Assembly (NCBI GenBank): GCA_014885115.2
Contig: WKLE02000557.1
Coordinates: forward strand, 4,450-68,449
From: Asterionellopsis glacialis
Taxonomy: Eukaryota; Bacillariophyta; Plagiogrammaphyceae; Rhaphoneidales; Asterionellopsidaceae
Reading direction: 5' to 3'
DNA: 64,000 bases
Below are positions 12,695 to 22,837 of the stretch, one piece after another (the stretch's first letter is position 1; each line of letters starts with the position of its first letter). Position numbers and translations under genes: made by a program. Under the pieces are notes generated by a model. That model was not told the DNA's origin. It saw only the letters and a list, made by a program, of their open reading frames with translations, and did no database searches.

Positions 12695-15007
12695 CTAATC
12701 ATCGTCATCGTCGTCGTCCCATTGTAAAGCATTTTTGGGCTTTGCTTCCTTCTTTTGTTGTGGCAAGATTTCTAATGATCCATCGCTTTCTTCTCCGTCT
12801 GTCTTTTTCAACATTTGTTCGTCACTTTCAGAATCAATGATATCATCATCCGAGTCGTTATCATCATCCATAATTACTTTTTTGGATTTGCTTGCATTCG
12901 TGTATTCGAATTCTTCCTCATCGGAGTCTTCTTCATCGTCTAATACATTGCCACGCATACTTTTCAACCTCTTTTTCTTAGTTTCATCGGATGAATCTTC
13001 TTTGTCCATCTCATCATTCTTGTTGTTGTTGTTGTTGTTGTTGTTGCCTGAATCAGCAAGAGATGCTTCTTTAAATTCATAACCTTCAATACCAACAGAG
13101 GAAAAATTAGCAGTATTGGCACATTCTTTACATATCCAATCTCCGGGAGGAACTTCGTTACGATTGATACAGCTAACATGAAAATACCGTCCACATCCAT
13201 CTAAATGATCTCCTCCATCACAAGCAATAAGTTCCCCTCCATCTTGACACAAACAGCACACATCCTCGGTAGAATCTTGATCGTTATCATCATCATCATC
13301 ATTGCTCATGATGTATTCTTCTTCATGTACATGTTCATTGTTGACAACAAATCCATCATCCTCAAACTCATTTACATCAATACTTCGTCCTTCTTCATCT
13401 ACATAGTCAACAGCGTCATCATCATGATCTTCATCATTGACAAATTTCCTACCAGAATCAATTGCATCAATTCTGTTACGTACTCCATCAACCCAGGTAC
13501 GTGAATTGTGCCCTTCTGTTGTTGTTGCTGCTACTCCTGTGCCTTTTGGTGGGTAAACTTTTAATTCCAATTGAGCACCTGTTTCTTCATGACGAAATGA
13601 AAGTACATTAGCTTGATTTGGTTCTTCTTGGGATGTAAGAAAGTCTTCCTCAATATGGAATTGTACTATACCAGATACCATGGTAAGACGAGCTACTGGC
13701 ATTTCGGTGGTTACGGATGGTGTAGAACTAGTACTAGTACCAAAGGTAGATTTGGCGGGACTACGTTTGGCAATGGCTTCTACAAAGCATTGGAATCGTT
13801 CTTCATGCGTGCAAATAAAATGATCATCACCTTCCTCTTGTTTCAGAATGAATGGGAAACCATTCTCCGCCGTAACTTCATCTTCTTCCATGGTTAATAA
13901 ACAAAGCCCTACATGTAATACTCCATTTTGAATTGTAATGCCCGTCTCACTAATGGCTAATGCCAATTGCATCCTTTGATCTTGTTCGTCGAGTACAATG
14001 GATCGTTTCACCATACATGTAAGCCGTGCGTTGTGGTTGCGGTTGCCACGAGCATGAGAGGAAGTTGGAATGCGTATCCAACTTTCATCTTGCAAGGTAG
14101 TTAGTATTTCGTATCCTCCATAATGTATACCACCATTTTCACCCTTGGTTGCTTTTTTTAGAGCCTGTTGTTCTTGCTTTTCACGTATTCTAGTTTCTTT
14201 TGGAAATAGGGAACTTACACAAGCTCGTAAGGCTGTATTCACCTTGAAGGATGTTCCTTCACAGATAAGATTGGTTCGACATGTAGGACAATTTCCAAAT
14301 GATGATGATGATGAATTTTGTTGTTGTTGTTGTTGTTGCGAATGATCGAGCCACCAATGTAAGCATTGCGTACAAAAGGAATGACCACATGGAAGTGATA
14401 GTGGTTGATAGAATGGTTCATAACATATAGTACAACTTAAATCTTGTTTCAATGCAGCTGACACTGTCTTTTGTATAACAGGTGTCATTTCGTTAGCAAG
14501 TCTATTGTGACTCGTAACGGCAGAATCACCATGGTGCTGGTCAGGATCTGAAACATCATGGCTTGTCTGTATTTGTCGTCCAAGTACTTTTTGTTTAATG
14601 GCATCTAATGAAACTTCCATTGTATCACTTTCATCATCATCATTATCATCATCTTGTTCGTGGTCATTATTATTTTCATCATTATCAATTCCATTTCTGT
14701 TATTTTGCATTTCCTTCTCCATGTCACTGTTAAAACTGCTACGACTCGCAACTTCTACGGATTCACCATCGGAAAAATAAAAGCGATCATTGGTAGATGA
14801 CGATGATTCGATTGTTGTATTTTGGTTGGAGGATGGTGTTGGACGTGGTTTCATGTTGGCAATAAGTGATGAAGTTGATGATGATGCTGTCTTGTTGACT
14901 TTCCTATCATTATTATCATTATTTGTTTCGTCCATGGTGGTTTCTTCATTATTTTCACGAAGCCGTTTTTTGGGACAACGTGGAATTGTAGAAGAGCCGG
15001 AGCTCAT
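12695..15007 (-). CDS. RING-finger and PHD-finger protein, probable E3 ubiquitin ligase / chromatin reader
   Basis: A single-exon, 770-residue protein starting at the ATG at 15007. A C3HC4 RING lies at about residues 190-245: CTICYEPF, CGHSFCTQCLHWW, then CPTCR. A PHD finger lies at about 580-635: CCLCQDGGELIACDGG, CGRYFHVSCI, then GDWICKEC. The RING suggests E2-dependent ubiquitin transfer. The PHD suggests histone-tail binding, so a nuclear role is likely. The N-terminus, the linker and the tail hold long Asn, Asp/Glu and Gln tracts, including a poly-N run near 13020 and an acidic C-terminus ending in Asp repeats. The family match is clear. The exact target is unknown, and no SRA domain typical of UHRF proteins was recognised. 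It converges on the DOCK gene with only about 140 bp between stop codons. Confidence 0.85.
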   Translation of the reverse strand: MSSGSSTIPRCPKKRLRENNEETTMDETNNDNNDRKVNKTASSSTSSLIANMKPRPTPSSNQNTTIESSSSTNDRFYFSDGESVEVASRSSFNSDMEKEMQNNRNGIDNDENNNDHEQDDDNDDDESDTMEVSLDAIKQKVLGRQIQTSHDVSDPDQHHGDSAVTSHNRLANEMTPVIQKTVSAALKQDLSCTICYEPFYQPLSLPCGHSFCTQCLHWWLDHSQQQQQQQNSSSSSFGNCPTCRTNLICEGTSFKVNTALRACVSSLFPKETRIREKQEQQALKKATKGENGGIHYGGYEILTTLQDESWIRIPTSSHARGNRNHNARLTCMVKRSIVLDEQDQRMQLALAISETGITIQNGVLHVGLCLLTMEEDEVTAENGFPFILKQEEGDDHFICTHEERFQCFVEAIAKRSPAKSTFGTSTSSTPSVTTEMPVARLTMVSGIVQFHIEEDFLTSQEEPNQANVLSFRHEETGAQLELKVYPPKGTGVAATTTEGHNSRTWVDGVRNRIDAIDSGRKFVNDEDHDDDAVDYVDEEGRSIDVNEFEDDGFVVNNEHVHEEEYIMSNDDDDDNDQDSTEDVCCLCQDGGELIACDGGDHLDGCGRYFHVSCINRNEVPPGDWICKECANTANFSSVGIEGYEFKEASLADSGNNNNNNNNKNDEMDKEDSSDETKKKRLKSMRGNVLDDEEDSDEEEFEYTNASKSKKVIMDDDNDSDDDIIDSESDEQMLKKTDGEESDGSLEILPQQKKEAKPKNALQWDDDDDDD

Positions 15008-15426
15008 TGTTTTTTTTCAAAAGAACGGATCAACTTCTACGAAAGTCAACTCAAAAATGAGCAGGAATTGATAGCACAATTCTATGACAATGATAAAAGA
15101 TGAGAGAATGATGGGTGGTGTTGTCGAAGTCAAAGCTCAAGACATAACACAAAGGGATTGATGTGGTGTCAAAACAGCAAAAGTAAAATGCTGCCGGCGG
15201 CGGGTTGGTGTGAATGAAATCAAGGTGAAATGATGGCGAGTGGACTTGATTCGACTTTTTTGGAATGGAGACTTGTTTTGATTGGACTTTTGAATGAACA
15301 TCTTACAAACGTAACAAATATATGATATTTGTACTTGCGTTAAAATATGAGTTAAAATTATACCAATAATTGTGTTGGTAGATATCTCACGTACAAATTG
15401 TACCTACATGTGTGCTTTATAGAGGT

Positions 15427-15437
15427 GTACCAGGTAC
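15427..15437. repeat. GTACCAGGTAC motif copy, 420 bp upstream of the RING/PHD gene
   Basis: Exact match to the dispersed odd palindrome GTACCWGGTAC described in the findings. Confidence 0.6.
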
Positions 15438-15918
15438 AACGGGGGGTGACCAAGGCAGATATTATGACATCATTGTTTTCGTTTCCGCTGGAACCTTAAA
15501 AAAAACTCAAGAGAAGACACCCTTCTTTTTTTCTTCTGAAAGGCATATCCAAGTACCGGTATGGACTCGTCACGATACCTTAGCATTCTGCTGCAAGAAA
15601 GAACACTCTACCAGGTATGATACTTGCTACAATGGTGGGAGACACGCAAATTTAAAAATTCTATTTTGTTGTTAACCTTTTTTCTAAATTACTACATCAT
15701 ACACCTACACTTCTTTTCGCCATTGTTTCATGTTTGCTGACACGAGAATTACTGTTATTTGCTATTGCATTACGGCAATGAAAAGGAAAAAGAGGAAATG
15801 CTGTGCTATATATTTATACTACAAAACCGAGAAAAGTGACAAAAAAAGAAGAAAAAAATTGAAAGCTGTTAATGATACAATCATAAATCACAACAAACAG
15901 CATGGGGGAGGTGTAATC

Positions 15919-15940
15919 TGCTGCTGCTGCAGCAGCAGCA
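15919..15940. repeat. 22-bp perfect CTG/CAG palindrome
   Basis: Eleven bases of TGC repeats ending in TG are followed by their exact reverse complement, centred on CTGCAG. It could form a hairpin or simply be a trinucleotide repeat that inverts. Confidence 0.6.
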
Positions 15941-17312
15941 TTCTCAGAACTCGAAAACTGTCAGAACATTCCATTTTGAATTACATGCAGATTGGTGCTA
16001 CAATACAAGTATTCCCTCCTAGATATCAGCCATCACATTAAACCCTGAAAGTGATTGTACGAAAGGTCCAATGATAAAAAAAGTAAGTAAATACATTGAA
16101 CACTCAAAATCTATGGCACTCTCATGAAAGATGAAATCCAAAAAGTGAAACGCGGATCATGCCCGGGCGGGGCAGCAAGGACAAACAAAATCCTTGACCT
16201 GGCAGTTTACTTAAATTATCATCCTCATCCTCTACCAGGTAGGACTAGTCCGAGTCCTCGAAGTATGACCTATTACGTAGGCCCTAGAGCAGAGGTGCGA
16301 GTAGTCTAAAGGCAGTCCTACGAAACCGTGCGTCCAATTGTCCTGTTAAGTTGTTTTCCAGTGTTTTCCCCAGCTGCCAGGTCGTAAAAAAATCCACTAC
16401 ATCACTGTACGAGTACAGGTACACCGACTTGTAAGTCATTTTCCATGTTTAAGTGTATGGAATAGTGATGTGGCCAAAGGGAGTCACTACTTGGTACTTA
16501 TCGAACGTATCTTGATCAATTTCCATATCCAATTCTGTGGAATGCTAATGTGACAAATGACACCTCTTCGAAGCTATTTTGATCAAGGAAATAGTATTGA
16601 GAGGGTTAAAAGACACTTTTATAAAACACTACAGGCAGTAAACTAACTAATACAGTACCCTTGCAGTGCTAATATTTATTGTTCTGTAAATCAAAAATGA
16701 AAAAAAATTCCCTTCTACTGTACAGTACCTCTTTACTCTTTAACCTTTTAATTTTTGACACCCATTACCTCTAGGACCTATTACTCCTTGTATCGCGTGA
16801 ATCAAACTGAAATCAATCAACAACCCCATTCATATTGAACTTGAAGATATTCGTACTTTATACATTATATTGAAAGCTATCGGGGTAATACCACGTACAG
16901 TCAGTGTCCATACTAAAGGTCGTGGAATGTATCGTGACACACATCATGCTATGTTACATTACAGATCCTAAGCAGCCAGAATTCATCTACAATGCTTCCT
17001 TTTTTGGAAATTTTAGTACATGGACCAATCTATTTTTTAATACGATTGTCGACGAATGCAAAACAGCTTTTAGGGTCAAGTCTTTCCCAATGATCCGTCG
17101 TTGGTCTGTATCATCGAATCATTCTCCTTTGTTATATCGCCCCTTAGACTTCAACCAAGAAATTATGATACCGAAAATAAAAAAATGCATTAATTAGTGA
17201 ACTCATTTATTGTTTTTGTTACCTCCAAGAACCAAAATTGCAGTTCTATATTTTTCGTGAAAATCTACTTTTGTAACATAACTGAACCCAGGATCACCCG
17301 TCAAAAACAAAA

Positions 17313-17645
17313 ATGTTTTCTGATTACCAACAAGAACCCCGAAGCTTGCTCTCCATCTTAATATCTACGGATGCACCATTCCTCCCAACTGACGAAAATG
17401 AGAATGAGATTGACCTACCATTTGCAGAGGAGCAATCTCACATCGATATTCCATTGGAGTCAATTCTGACTACAGTTCTTGACATATTAAATGCCGATCA
17501 CCAAGAAGGAGAATTAGCCGAAACGCCGAGATCAATTGCCAAAAGTTCTGAAAAGATTCCTAATACGAAGGGTTCGAATGCGGAATCTCCTCAACTTAGT
17601 ACCACACCAAAAAAAGCAGAAGCAAAGCAAGCTTTGGGAGCTTGA
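17313..17645 (+). CDS. Hypothetical 110-residue protein
   Basis: An ATG in AAAATGT context opens a 110-residue frame beginning MFSDYQQEPRSLLSILIST. It is acidic in the middle (DENENEIDLPFAEE) and rich in Ser, Lys and Ala at the end. No domain, signal peptide or membrane segment is visible. It lies alone between the RING/PHD and PPR genes, just before a (TTTA)7 tract. The composition is protein-like but the length alone is weak evidence. It may be a short real gene or a chance frame. Confidence 0.35.
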   Translation: MFSDYQQEPRSLLSILISTDAPFLPTDENENEIDLPFAEEQSHIDIPLESILTTVLDILNADHQEGELAETPRSIAKSSEKIPNTKGSNAESPQLSTTPKKAEAKQALGA

Positions 17646-18196
17646 TTTCCACACTTGATAGAAGTCTCCACATTCATAATGTCGTTTATTTATTTATTTA
17701 TTTATTTATTTATTAATTAGAACTATTTTACAGCTGATTTCTGTACCTGCTATAAAGTATGAATACCTATGCCTCTTAGTATTTTGAATTTCACTTGATT
17801 CTACTTGTCTTGGTTAGACTACTGTACACGAATTTTGCGACTTTGAAAGAATCTAGACGTAAAGCACCCAAGCCAAAGTTTGCTTCCATGCTTTAAGCAT
17901 TGACTTTGTGTCAATGGATGGTACTCTTCTTGGTAGGCAGTTCGCTATTCATAGGAGGGGCTAAACACACCTATTTAGTATCTGAAAAAGATACACTTTT
18001 TGAATCTCTGTTAACAAGTAAGTCCGAAAAACCGTTTCGTGGACCGACAAAAAATCCACAACCCATTCAAAATGATAGAGCTACCAAGATCAATGAATCA
18101 TTTCGAGTTGATCCATCCACATATCTATATGTGTTTATACAAAAATCGAAAGTATTTCAAAATTTGAATTATTATTGGTCTAGTAATAGCGATAAT
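17646..18196. other. Intergenic region with one doubtful ORF
   Basis: This holds a (TTTA)7 microsatellite and an ATG frame at 17918-18247 that starts with a hydrophobic stretch (MVLFLVGSSLFIGG). That frame overlaps the 3' end of the PPR gene on the other strand and shows no homology, so it is not called as a gene. Confidence 0.4.
17685..17712. repeat. (TTTA)7 microsatellite
   Basis: Seven uninterrupted TTTA units. Confidence 0.9.
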
Positions 18197-20806
18197 TCAC
18201 CACGAACTTGCAATTTTCAGTGCTTTTTGTGTAGCTCTATCTCTTGACATAAAGCCCTCATACAAACATTCAAGAGAGGCAATAGATTTACCCGTATCAC
18301 GCATAAGTGCTTGTTTCTCTAAGTCACCAGTACTATAAAAGGCATTTTCCAACAAAACAACTGCACGTAACACTAGGAGCATAGTGCGTTTATTTTCGTG
18401 TAACTTATTTCCATCAATCAAATCAGCTCCCATCTTTTCATTACCCTCCAGAATGTCTTCGTACATGGAGACAACTTTCTCATACATGCGAAGTCTTTGG
18501 AGTTTGTCTTTTTGAGGATCAAATGACGCGGCATGGCGTATATATGCAGATACCAAAGCACCGAATGACTCAACACTAGGTTTCCATCTGACAGGTTGTT
18601 TGTGTTCGTCATTTGATCCACGATAGTCCAATGCAGACTCCCATATTGATTCTGCAACATCACTTCTTCGAGCTTTCCCAGCCGTTCTGATCATTTCCCT
18701 CCAAGACCTGTCATTTGGATCTAAGTCATTAGATCTTATTTGATCCATGACATCCTGTGCACGATTAATGTCCCCAGCACGTGCACAAGCACGGAGAAGA
18801 GCATTGTAACATGCTATATCGGGTTTGGCTCCTGCTGCAGTCATTTCTTGATAAATCAAGAATACCTTAAACAAAAGAGTTGTAGACTCTTCTTCATCTC
18901 CCTTGGAAATCCACTTCGTCGTGTGCTTCTGGGGTACTTCTTTAGATGACGAGCCAACATGTGCTGTTGTCCGTCTTGGTGTTCCTCTCATAAGGCTTTT
19001 CATGAGCTCCGTGTAGACTTTGATTGCTTTGTCCTCACCGTAGTTAGTAGTCAAACCAATTTCAGTGCTGTTCGCTCTTTTCATATCTTGTTCGTCAATG
19101 GTTGTTGTGGCTTTAGTTTTTTGTTCACGCAAACGCCGTTCATATTGCCACATTTTCTTGTTTTCAAGTTCTACCAATTTACCTGCACTTGTCATCAAGC
19201 TAGTGTACATGAATTCACTTGGTGCAATACCTTGATATTCCATGTATTGAAGAACATCCAAAGTGTCAGATACCTTACCATTTCGTAACAAACAATCTGT
19301 CAAACATCCACATGTAATTGTATTTGGTTCAACACCAAAGTTGGCCATTGAATTGAATAATTTAACAGCTGTTTCAATCCTACCTGCTTTGCCACATGCA
19401 TCAATTGCTGCTGTCCATGCACCAACCTCGTTGGATAGTGAATATTGTTGCTCCTCCAGTTGTTGTGTCCCACTTTTAAGTTCCGCTTCTTCCTTTTGTT
19501 TTTGTCGCAGCATGATAAGTAATCCATTGATGGCTAAATCACTTCGTTTGCACCGTCCACAAACATCAATAAGAGCACAATATGTCTTCCCATTTGGTCG
19601 GACGTGTTTACCATGCATTTCTCTAAGCAACGAAAACGCCAATGTAGGATCTTTGGCGCCATAACGATTATCATTTTTCCTTGCTACAGTTGCAATCAGA
19701 GTTGTATACGTGCGTGCATCTGGTGTTATTCCATTTTGTAACAAAAGTTCTTTAGCTTCCAATGCCTTGTTCAAGTCTTGTGCCTTATGGCATGCATCAA
19801 GGAAAGTATTGTATGTAACGAGATTGGGCGTCGTTGCAGGTACATCATCGCCATTCCCCGTTAACATTTGGCATAAAAGATCTTCTGCTTTCCGTACATC
19901 TGCAAGTTTCGCATAGGCATTCATAAGAATATTGGCAGCCTTTACATCAGGAACAATAATAACTTCAGATGTTATACCTGCTATCGGAGTAACTTTTGGC
20001 TTTTGTAGACGAAACCCGGCTTGGTTTTTCATGAGTAACCATAATCGTACAGCAACTAAAGGCTTGCCAGCACTCACTGCTCTAGACATGAGTGTTGAAT
20101 ATGTGACTAGTGTAGGTGCGGGAACTAACCAAAGCGTGTTGTACTTTTCTTGTGCAAATTGAGCAAGATATGCAGCCTTTCTCATTTTGGCAAATAATCG
20201 CAATGCTCGCAAAAGTTCACCTCTATCCCCAAATGTGGCCAAGGCTGCATTGCATTCACGTACTGAAGGGAATAACATCGCAATTGATCTGGTATAGTCA
20301 GACCTCATTTGATCAAGACCAACATTAATTCGTTCCTCCACATCTATAGCAGCTTGCCATCGTGCCTCAAAACTATTTTTGTCGTCTTTACCACTACTGC
20401 TTGACTTAATCTTGTTACTGGACCGTCGTTGTTTTCGATTATTTTGGTTTTTTATTCTTCTATACTGATTTTTGTTATTACTATTGCCACTTGTAACATG
20501 CAAATTTGTTTTGGGGGCTGATGTGCCTTGACCTGCTGTATCACGAGCTGGATCTGTCGCTACGAAAAGAACAAAATCTCTTCCACTAATTAGCCGATGC
20601 TGTGGTTTTTGTTCTGAAATGCCGTGGAAAATAAATGATGACACTGGATTTTCAGGATAATGTTTTAGCCCTTGTAAATGGTTGAAATTTGATATTCCAC
20701 AAGGTATTTTTAGTGTACTCCTTGTGAGAAAACCCTGACAAGATGAAACAGAGCCGACAAAGACGAACGCAATAATCATGTTTCTTCTAGAACAACACTC
20801 AATCAT
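18197..20806 (-). CDS. Pentatricopeptide-repeat (PPR) protein, probably plastid-targeted
   Basis: Single exon. About nine PPR-like helical repeats are visible, such as LVTYNTFLDACHKAQDLNKA, ARTYTTLIATVARK, KTYCALIDVCGRCKRSD and IACYNALLRACARAGDINRA. PPR proteins bind organelle RNA and act in its processing or translation. The start at 20806 (MIECCSRRNMIIAFVFVG) gives 869 residues. It places a hydrophobic signal peptide at the N-terminus, followed by SSCQ-GF, an ASAF-like motif for import into the secondary plastid. The next upstream in-frame ATG is 20878 (893 residues); the frame continues to a GTG at 21166. A long basic Asn/Lys/Arg linker precedes the first repeat. The exact RNA target cannot be told from the sequence. 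Confidence 0.85.
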   Translation of the reverse strand: MIECCSRRNMIIAFVFVGSVSSCQGFLTRSTLKIPCGISNFNHLQGLKHYPENPVSSFIFHGISEQKPQHRLISGRDFVLFVATDPARDTAGQGTSAPKTNLHVTSGNSNNKNQYRRIKNQNNRKQRRSSNKIKSSSSGKDDKNSFEARWQAAIDVEERINVGLDQMRSDYTRSIAMLFPSVRECNAALATFGDRGELLRALRLFAKMRKAAYLAQFAQEKYNTLWLVPAPTLVTYSTLMSRAVSAGKPLVAVRLWLLMKNQAGFRLQKPKVTPIAGITSEVIIVPDVKAANILMNAYAKLADVRKAEDLLCQMLTGNGDDVPATTPNLVTYNTFLDACHKAQDLNKALEAKELLLQNGITPDARTYTTLIATVARKNDNRYGAKDPTLAFSLLREMHGKHVRPNGKTYCALIDVCGRCKRSDLAINGLLIMLRQKQKEEAELKSGTQQLEEQQYSLSNEVGAWTAAIDACGKAGRIETAVKLFNSMANFGVEPNTITCGCLTDCLLRNGKVSDTLDVLQYMEYQGIAPSEFMYTSLMTSAGKLVELENKKMWQYERRLREQKTKATTTIDEQDMKRANSTEIGLTTNYGEDKAIKVYTELMKSLMRGTPRRTTAHVGSSSKEVPQKHTTKWISKGDEEESTTLLFKVFLIYQEMTAAGAKPDIACYNALLRACARAGDINRAQDVMDQIRSNDLDPNDRSWREMIRTAGKARRSDVAESIWESALDYRGSNDEHKQPVRWKPSVESFGALVSAYIRHAASFDPQKDKLQRLRMYEKVVSMYEDILEGNEKMGADLIDGNKLHENKRTMLLVLRAVVLLENAFYSTGDLEKQALMRDTGKSIASLECLYEGFMSRDRATQKALKIASSW

Positions 20807-21239
20807 ATTTGACCAATGCTTTCGCCTGTGATGACCATTTTCTTGGTGCGGTTGTGAACTAACTTTCGCTCTCTTCATATCATCTGCGTTATAACTGAGA
20901 TTCGCCCAAAATTCTTTCTCGTGTACCGTTATGCGTGGGTTTCGTCTATCTTGCGAATTGTTCTGTTTTTTTTTTCTTTCATGATGGCAATCAGAAAACT
21001 GGGTCAATGGCCAGAACCTTGCTGTCGTGGTCGGTCGTGCGTCTGTTGCGTCGCTCAAGCTCAAATTATGGCTCCAGGACCGATGAAGAAACTCCAGGGA
21101 GTTGTCTGAAAATCGAAATTTACGTGGAATTACGCAGATCAACCGGAGTCTTGGCCGTACAGGCACTGTACTACTGTTTATTCTTTACTAAACCTTGTAC
21201 CAAGGTACCGGTTGTTCTTTATCTGAGTTACCAGGTACT

Positions 21240-21250
21240 GTACCAGGTAC
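21240..21250. repeat. GTACCAGGTAC motif copy, upstream of the PPR gene
   Basis: Exact copy, 434 bp from the chosen PPR start; a partial inverse copy follows at 21260. Confidence 0.6.
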
Positions 21251-21308
21251 GGTAGTGAGGTACCTGGTAGCTTACACTAAAAAGATTTAGGAAAAACTGG
21301 AAATACAG

Positions 21309-21319
21309 GTACCAGGTAC
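21309..21319. repeat. GTACCAGGTAC motif copy, upstream of the PPR gene
   Basis: Exact copy, about 500 bp from the chosen PPR start. Confidence 0.6.
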
Positions 21320-22079
21320 TACTACTGTACAAAAGATTTCTCAGGAAGTTTTATTTCACCAGTTCCGATTAATCCTTAGGACAGTACAAAAAAATTTCGA
21401 TTTTCAGACAACTCCCAGAGTGGGAAGAGAAGAAGTGGCGTTCTCACTAAAAATAGAGTTATTTGACCAGGTATTGGAAGGCAACGAATTGAACCGTTGA
21501 GGCATCCAGGACCTTCGGGGTTTCCAAAAATCGCACAGACTGTACGAACGTCGTGACCCCAAGAAAACAGCCCACCAATTCAGAAAACAAAGCATACTGG
21601 GTGCAGACGGTAAGTGTACAAGTACCAAAACGAAGGTCGATTTAGGGGGTGGGTTTCAAAATTATTTCTTTTATCTCAGTTTGAAGTTTGATAAATAATA
21701 TACACTGAACACTGAACACATAAAAAGCTGAATACGCATAGCTTTAGAAAAAAATGGGCTACTTATTATAACATGCATGTTGTATCTCCCCATGATATCT
21801 CGGAATTTCGGAAGAGACATTTTTATCCGTCGAAAGACGATGCCTATGAATGTTCAGCAAAGTTTCCTATTTGGGCATTCTATACTTGTTTTACGAGAAG
21901 ATTTAAGAAAGTCCTTTAAAATGAATAAATTTAATTATATAATGCTATTGAAGAAAACCAAATGATCGAGTTTCAGGATGAAGAAAGTCATTCAATTGCA
22001 AGAAAATGGAGAAAGAAAAGTTTCAAGTTTTTGAACGACAGTAAAGATAAAATTAATATTTTTTAGGAGCTGTTACAAG

Positions 22080-22331
22080 TTAAGAACAGCAAGTCTGAAA
22101 CATTGGCATAGGTATTGCTGGCATGTTGTCGTCGAAATGAGGAGAACCATCTTCATTCAGAAGATCTGCATACTGAAGAAGCGTTGCCGTACCAGCCTGC
22201 TCCTGTAATAAGCTCCTTCCCTCACTTATCTCGCCTTTACCTTGTTCCTGCAGATGATCTACTTGTAGTTGTCTAAGGAACGCCGATATATCATCTTGTC
22301 CTAGTGATAATTTGTCGCCGTCGCCCCTCAT
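22080..22331 (-). CDS. Probable C-terminal part of the DUF6824 protein, in a shifted frame
   Basis: An 83-residue open frame (MRGDGDKLSLGQDDISAFLR...) begins at an ATG overlapping the stop of the DUF6824 ORF by the four bases ATGA. Its acidic, Gln/Leu-rich composition resembles the C-terminal tails of transcription-factor-like proteins. A one-base shift within about 25 nt upstream of the stop would fuse both frames, and no intron consensus spans the junction. It is either the real tail of a gene broken by a frameshift or sequencing error, or a chance frame. Confidence 0.4.
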   Translation of the reverse strand: MRGDGDKLSLGQDDISAFLRQLQVDHLQEQGKGEISEGRSLLQEQAGTATLLQYADLLNEDGSPHFDDNMPAIPMPMFQTCCS

Positions 22332-22837
22332 TCTGACGGGGTCTTTAACTGTATCACAATATCACAAATAGTATCTTCTAAGGAATCCTCTTCTTCCGCG
22401 CAATGCTGGTTCTGAATATCCGAGGACAATAGGTCACAAAAGATTTGTTGTTGACGGAGTAGAAGTTCTTCTTGAGGCTGCAGAATGTTAGATGCAGAAA
22501 AATTTCTTCTGCAGTTCATTGTCTCTCGCAAAGCATGGCTAACCTTGGCAAATGCGCGTTTACCCGGAACTTCGATGAAGTCTTTGGTAGAGGTATCAAG
22601 CTGGAGAAAACGACCATCCATTGATTTCATGATGTTCATCACTTTATGTACAATATCTGCTTTTTCTCGTCTTGAGGTCACTAGATATTCTTCACGATGG
22701 AGATCCACAATCATTCGGAATCGTTTATTACCGTTTCGATCCATACACCCCTTGCCACGTCCAAAGAGAATGTCGTTATCTGTAGGTTCGACGACGGCTT
22801 CAGATTTTTCGCCAGAATACTGTGTGTCGGTGTTCAT
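22328..22837 (-). CDS. DUF6824-domain protein
   Basis: A 169-residue protein starting at the ATG at 22837. The domain at about residues 18-110 reads DNDILFGRGKGCMDRNGNKR, then VDLHREEY, GRFLQLD and KVSHALRET. This is the order seen in DUF6824: a TDxDVLFGRG opening, a GNxRFR step, a Lys-rich helix, a GRFL strand and an A..KVSQALRE end. The family is common in diatoms and thought to be nuclear or regulatory; its biochemical role is not established. This copy is more diverged from the two copies at 40 and 44 kb than they are from each other. A possible C-terminal extension lies in another frame just downstream. Confidence 0.75.
   Translation of the reverse strand: MNTDTQYSGEKSEAVVEPTDNDILFGRGKGCMDRNGNKRFRMIVDLHREEYLVTSRREKADIVHKVMNIMKSMDGRFLQLDTSTKDFIEVPGKRAFAKVSHALRETMNCRRNFSASNILQPQEELLLRQQQIFCDLLSSDIQNQHCAEEEDSLEDTICDIVIQLKTPSE

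Larger units (their letters stand above)
15008..17312. other. Intergenic region, no convincing gene
   Basis: Only short, low-complexity ORFs occur here; those at 15730, 16124 and 16904 lack homology signals, and the last begins with GTG. It contains one exact GTACCAGGTAC (15427), partial copies at 15609 and 16233, a 22-bp CTG/CAG palindrome at 15919, and two diverged copies of a roughly 80-bp unit around 16438-16590 (shared TTTTCCAT..., ...TTGATCAA). Confidence 0.5.
21097..21416. repeat. 320-bp segment bounded by 25-bp perfect inverted repeats (MITE-like)
   Basis: The left arm, GGGAGTTGTCTGAAAATCGA plus five more bases (21097-21121), is exactly reverse-complementary to 21392-21416. The interior has no ORF of note but has two GTACCAGGTAC motifs. 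I see no clear target-site duplication. It could be a small non-autonomous transposon or a foldback sequence. Confidence 0.55.
20879..22079. other. Intergenic region with inverted repeat and promoter-side motifs
   Basis: No credible gene. The PPR promoter should lie here. It holds a 25-bp perfect inverted repeat pair (21097-21121 and 21392-21416), two exact GTACCAGGTAC copies between them, and a partial GTACCTGGTA at 21260. Confidence 0.5.

Noticed and set aside
13018..13050. TTG trinucleotide repeat as a possible microsatellite element
   Set aside because: It encodes the poly-Asn run of the RING/PHD protein in frame.
15412..16041. Short ORFs at 15412 and 15730
   Set aside because: Low complexity and no recognisable features.
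16904..17197. 97-residue ORF
   Set aside because: Begins with GTG, has no domain and biased composition.
17918..18247. 109-residue ORF with hydrophobic start
   Set aside because: Overlaps the 3' coding end of the PPR gene on the opposite strand; no supporting homology.
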